From Anoxynatronum sibiricum (GTDB lineage Bacteria > Bacillota > Clostridia > Peptostreptococcales > Tindalliaceae), in contig NZ_JBCITM010000004.1 in assembly GCF_039414295.1 (NCBI RefSeq), forward strand, positions 174,666-238,665: DNA of 64,000 nucleotides. Reading direction: 5' to 3'. The notes under the pieces were generated by a model. The model did no database searches. It saw only the letters and a list, made by a program, of their open reading frames with translations, and was not told where the DNA came from. A program made the translations under genes and the position numbers. Shown here piece by piece: positions 62,009 through 64,000 of the stretch (positions within the stretch are counted from its first letter, which is position 1; every line of letters starts with the position of its first letter).

Positions 62009-63394
62009 ATGGCAGCGGATAAAGCCAAAGCATTACAGGAAGTTAGTCGGGTGTTGAGCTATATTGAAAAGCCGGAACTTGCACCTGAAGACAAGGATGC
62101 CATCGTTAAGGATTCTGTGGAGAATTTTAACGAAAACGTCAACCCCGGTTGGTTACTCTACCGAAAATCTGTCTCCACAGATGCCACATTTGTTGAGTGG
62201 GAAGACAGTGCAGAAACTTTCAAAGATGTATATGGCAAGGAATTCATTGATGTATTGGGCGGCTACGGAATCTATATGTGCGGTCACCGAAATCCAGAGA
62301 TCCTGAAATATGTCAAAGCTCAGCTGGATCGTTATGCTCTCCACAGCCAGGAACTCATTGATCCGCTGCGGGGCTATCTTGCCAAGATTCTTTCCATGAT
62401 TACTCCTGGCGATCTTCAATATGCGTTCTTCTGCAATGGCGGCGCTGAAGCGGTTGAAATGGCTTTGAAGCTGGCTCGACTGGCGACTGGAAAACAATGG
62501 TATATTTCAATGACAGGTGGTTTCCACGGAAAAAGCATGGGCGCGGTCTCGGTGAATGGAAAAGGTACGTATCGTGAAAAGTACAAGCCGTTGATTCCCG
62601 GCGTGATGCATGTAGACTTTGGCAATGCTGAAGCGCTTGAAAAAGCCATCAGTAATCTGATTAAAACGGGTGAAACAGTTGCAGGTGTTATTCTTGAACC
62701 CATTCAAGGTGAGGCGGGTATTATTCTGCCGCCGGAGGGATACCTGCAAAAAGTGCGTGAAATCTGCGACAAGTACGATGTGGTGCTCATCTTTGATGAA
62801 ATTCAAACGGGTATGGGACGTACCGGTACCATGTGGGCCTGTGAACAATCAGGAGTTGTGCCGGATATCCTGATTTACGGAAAAGCCTTTGGCGGCGGCG
62901 TCATGCCCATCACCGGCATCATTGCACGTCCTCATTTGTGGACTGAAGACATTAAGGAGAATCCCTGGATTCTTGGTTCTCCCACCTTTGGCGGGAACCC
63001 GCTTGCCTGTGCAGCAGCTCTGGCCACCATCAAGTTTATGCTTGAGAACGACTTGCCGGCTCAAGTGGCAGAAAAAGGGGAATACATGCTGGGTAAAATC
63101 ATGGAACTGAAAGCCAAACATCCTGTCCTGGTGGATGTGCGAGGAAAAGGCTTCCTCATTGGTCTTGATTACCCTACTCCTGAAATGGGCTGGGCAGTGT
63201 CCAAGGGCCTCTTTAAACGCGGGGTTCTCACGGGTGGGACTCTCAATAATGCGAAAACCAATCGGATTGAACCGCCAGGCATCATGTCCTATGAAACCAT
63301 GGATAAAATGCTGAACATTCTGGATGAAACCCTGACAGAAGTTGAAGTGGACTTTGGTGTTACTTGGGAGAATGTTGCGTCCCTTAACGTATAG
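62009..63394 (+). CDS. patA: Putrescine aminotransferase (class III, PLP-dependent)
   Basis: A 461-residue aminotransferase closely like E. coli PatA/YgjG along its length (461 against 459). Shared stretches include VNPGWLLYRKS, ALHSQELIDPLRG, GTLNNAKTNRIEPP and TFGGNPLACAAALATI. Lys292 in YGKAFGGG binds PLP, and IFDEIQTGMGRTG holds the cofactor aspartate. It converts putrescine or cadaverine plus 2-oxoglutarate into the amino-aldehyde and glutamate. ATG 62009 follows AAAGGAGG. E. coli patA is also sigma-54 dependent, and here the same promoter type is present. An aldehyde dehydrogenase follows. Confidence 0.92.
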   Translation: MAADKAKALQEVSRVLSYIEKPELAPEDKDAIVKDSVENFNENVNPGWLLYRKSVSTDATFVEWEDSAETFKDVYGKEFIDVLGGYGIYMCGHRNPEILKYVKAQLDRYALHSQELIDPLRGYLAKILSMITPGDLQYAFFCNGGAEAVEMALKLARLATGKQWYISMTGGFHGKSMGAVSVNGKGTYREKYKPLIPGVMHVDFGNAEALEKAISNLIKTGETVAGVILEPIQGEAGIILPPEGYLQKVREICDKYDVVLIFDEIQTGMGRTGTMWACEQSGVVPDILIYGKAFGGGVMPITGIIARPHLWTEDIKENPWILGSPTFGGNPLACAAALATIKFMLENDLPAQVAEKGEYMLGKIMELKAKHPVLVDVRGKGFLIGLDYPTPEMGWAVSKGLFKRGVLTGGTLNNAKTNRIEPPGIMSYETMDKMLNILDETLTEVEVDFGVTWENVASLNV

Positions 63395-63420
63395 GGCGAT
63401 CATTTAACCTTCACCTGCGG

Positions 63421-63455
63421 CAGCAACAGCAAGTCTTTGATGACAGCTGTTGCTG
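63421..63455 (+). other. Hairpin between patA and the aldehyde dehydrogenase gene
   Basis: CAGCAACAGC (63421-63430) pairs perfectly with GCTGTTGCTG (63446-63455), loop 15 bases, then CTTGCC without a T run. It may be an attenuator or mRNA stabiliser. Confidence 0.5.
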
Positions 63456-63525
63456 TCTTGCCGTTCACTTATGTGTGAAGAAGCTGTTTAAACGTACGCA
63501 GCGAAAGTTTGGAGGAGGGAAGATG

Positions 63526-64000
63526 ATGCAGGTAACTCCTGTCATAAGCAAAGAACTTCAGGCAATGATGAGTCGGGCCCGCAGCGCCCAGGCCGCCTAT
63601 GCCCACTTCAGCCAGGCCCAGGTGGATGCCCTTGTGCGGGCCATCGCCAAAGTCGTCTACGACAATGCCGAAGCCCTGGCGAAAATGGCCGTGGAAGAAA
63701 CCCGCATGGGTGTGTACGAAGACAAGGTGGCCAAGAACAAGGGCAAGTCCAAAGTCATCTGGAATGACCTGAAAGACAAGAAGTCCGTGGGCGTTCTGCG
63801 GCACCTGGAAGAAGAAGGCCTTGTGGAAATCGCCAAGCCCATTGGTATCATCGGGGCGGTGGCCCCCACCACCAATCCCACCGTCACCGCCATGAGCAAC
63901 GCCATGTTTGCCCTGAAGGGCGGCAATGCCATCATCATCGCTCCCCATCCCCGGGCGAAGAACGTGAGCCGGGTGACAGTGGAAATGATGAACGATGCCA
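63526..64000 (+). CDS. Acylating-type aldehyde dehydrogenase, N-terminal part (3' end outside window)
   Basis: An open frame running off the window; 158 residues are visible. KPIGIIGAVAPTTNPTVTAM and FALKGGNAIIIAPHPRAKN match the NAD-binding half of CoA-acylating dehydrogenases (EutE/AdhE/SucD/SauS group), not the hydrolytic ALDH group. It could turn the amino-aldehyde from PatA into a CoA ester. The catalytic cysteine lies beyond the edge. ATG 63526 is 6 bases after GGAGGAGGG; ATG 63523 is the alternative. From about codon 12 the codons turn strongly to GCC, GTG, CTG and AAG, unlike patA. Confidence 0.85.
   Translation, partial: MQVTPVISKELQAMMSRARSAQAAYAHFSQAQVDALVRAIAKVVYDNAEALAKMAVEETRMGVYEDKVAKNKGKSKVIWNDLKDKKSVGVLRHLEEEGLVEIAKPIGIIGAVAPTTNPTVTAMSNAMFALKGGNAIIIAPHPRAKNVSRVTVEMMNDA

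Noticed and set aside
63469..63948. Two open frames on the minus strand opposite the aldehyde dehydrogenase gene
   Set aside because: They result from GC-rich third positions of the plus-strand gene and resemble no protein.
1..64000. Mobile element, prophage, CRISPR or toxin-antitoxin system
   Set aside because: No transposase, integrase, recombinase, phage gene, spaced repeat array or toxin-antitoxin pair was seen; gene order is that of core chromosome with accessory regulators.

Overview
The window reads as chromosome of an anaerobic, motile, Gram-positive bacterium of the Clostridia type. Evidence: strong AAGGAGG-like ribosome sites, sigma-A promoters with 17-base spacers, U-tailed hairpin terminators, a T-box leader before ileS, a rubredoxin, OpuC/BMP-type transporters, a Prli42-like mini-protein and a two-gene chromate transporter. 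The base composition is moderate and the gene density high. An alkaliphilic amino-acid-fermenting clostridium (Tindallia/Anoxynatronum-like) would fit, but that is only a guess. No rRNA, tRNA, insertion sequence, prophage or CRISPR array was seen.

Layout. 1-11.9 kb: a signalling block with a chemoreceptor end, a PilZ protein, a lone receiver, a CheX-like protein, a DUF1638-type sensor kinase, a receiver-HD-GYP protein, a BvgS-like hybrid kinase and another receiver. No output here has a DNA-binding domain, so it appears to act through chemotaxis and cyclic-di-GMP. dinB and a secreted protein of unknown function interrupt it. 12-19 kb: mgtE, a small coiled-coil protein, then a TetR regulator with an RND efflux pair. 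19-30.4 kb: a transglutaminase-like protein, a 32-residue membrane peptide, deoD, an HD-GYP protein, T-box-ileS, a duplicated FMN-binding lipid-side protein, a YbaK editing protein, a PAS-GGDEF-EAL protein and a LacI regulator. 30.5-37 kb: a minus-strand betaine/choline-type ABC operon, then tig-clpP-clpX. 37-45 kb: a divergent DeoR/deoC pair followed by a BMP-type nucleoside ABC transporter, and a minus-strand chrA pair. 45-49.6 kb: lon-engB, an EamA exporter and rubredoxin. 49.7-57.6 kb: a CsoR-type regulator, then phoB-phoR-pstSCAB-phoU with a four-repeat Pho box before pstS. 57.8-64 kb: an ArsR regulator, a glutaredoxin, trpS, a DUF881 protein, a DegV protein, and a sigma-54-driven putrescine aminotransferase followed by an acylating-type aldehyde dehydrogenase cut by the window edge.

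The parts that known gene families do not explain are: a 258-base nested palindrome between phoR and pstS; a 90-base hairpin between arsR and the glutaredoxin gene; a DUF1638-like domain used as a kinase input; a 276-base exact-frame duplication in the FMN-binding gene; and an abrupt codon-use shift inside the aldehyde dehydrogenase gene. I did not find an obviously new multi-gene defence or mobile system.
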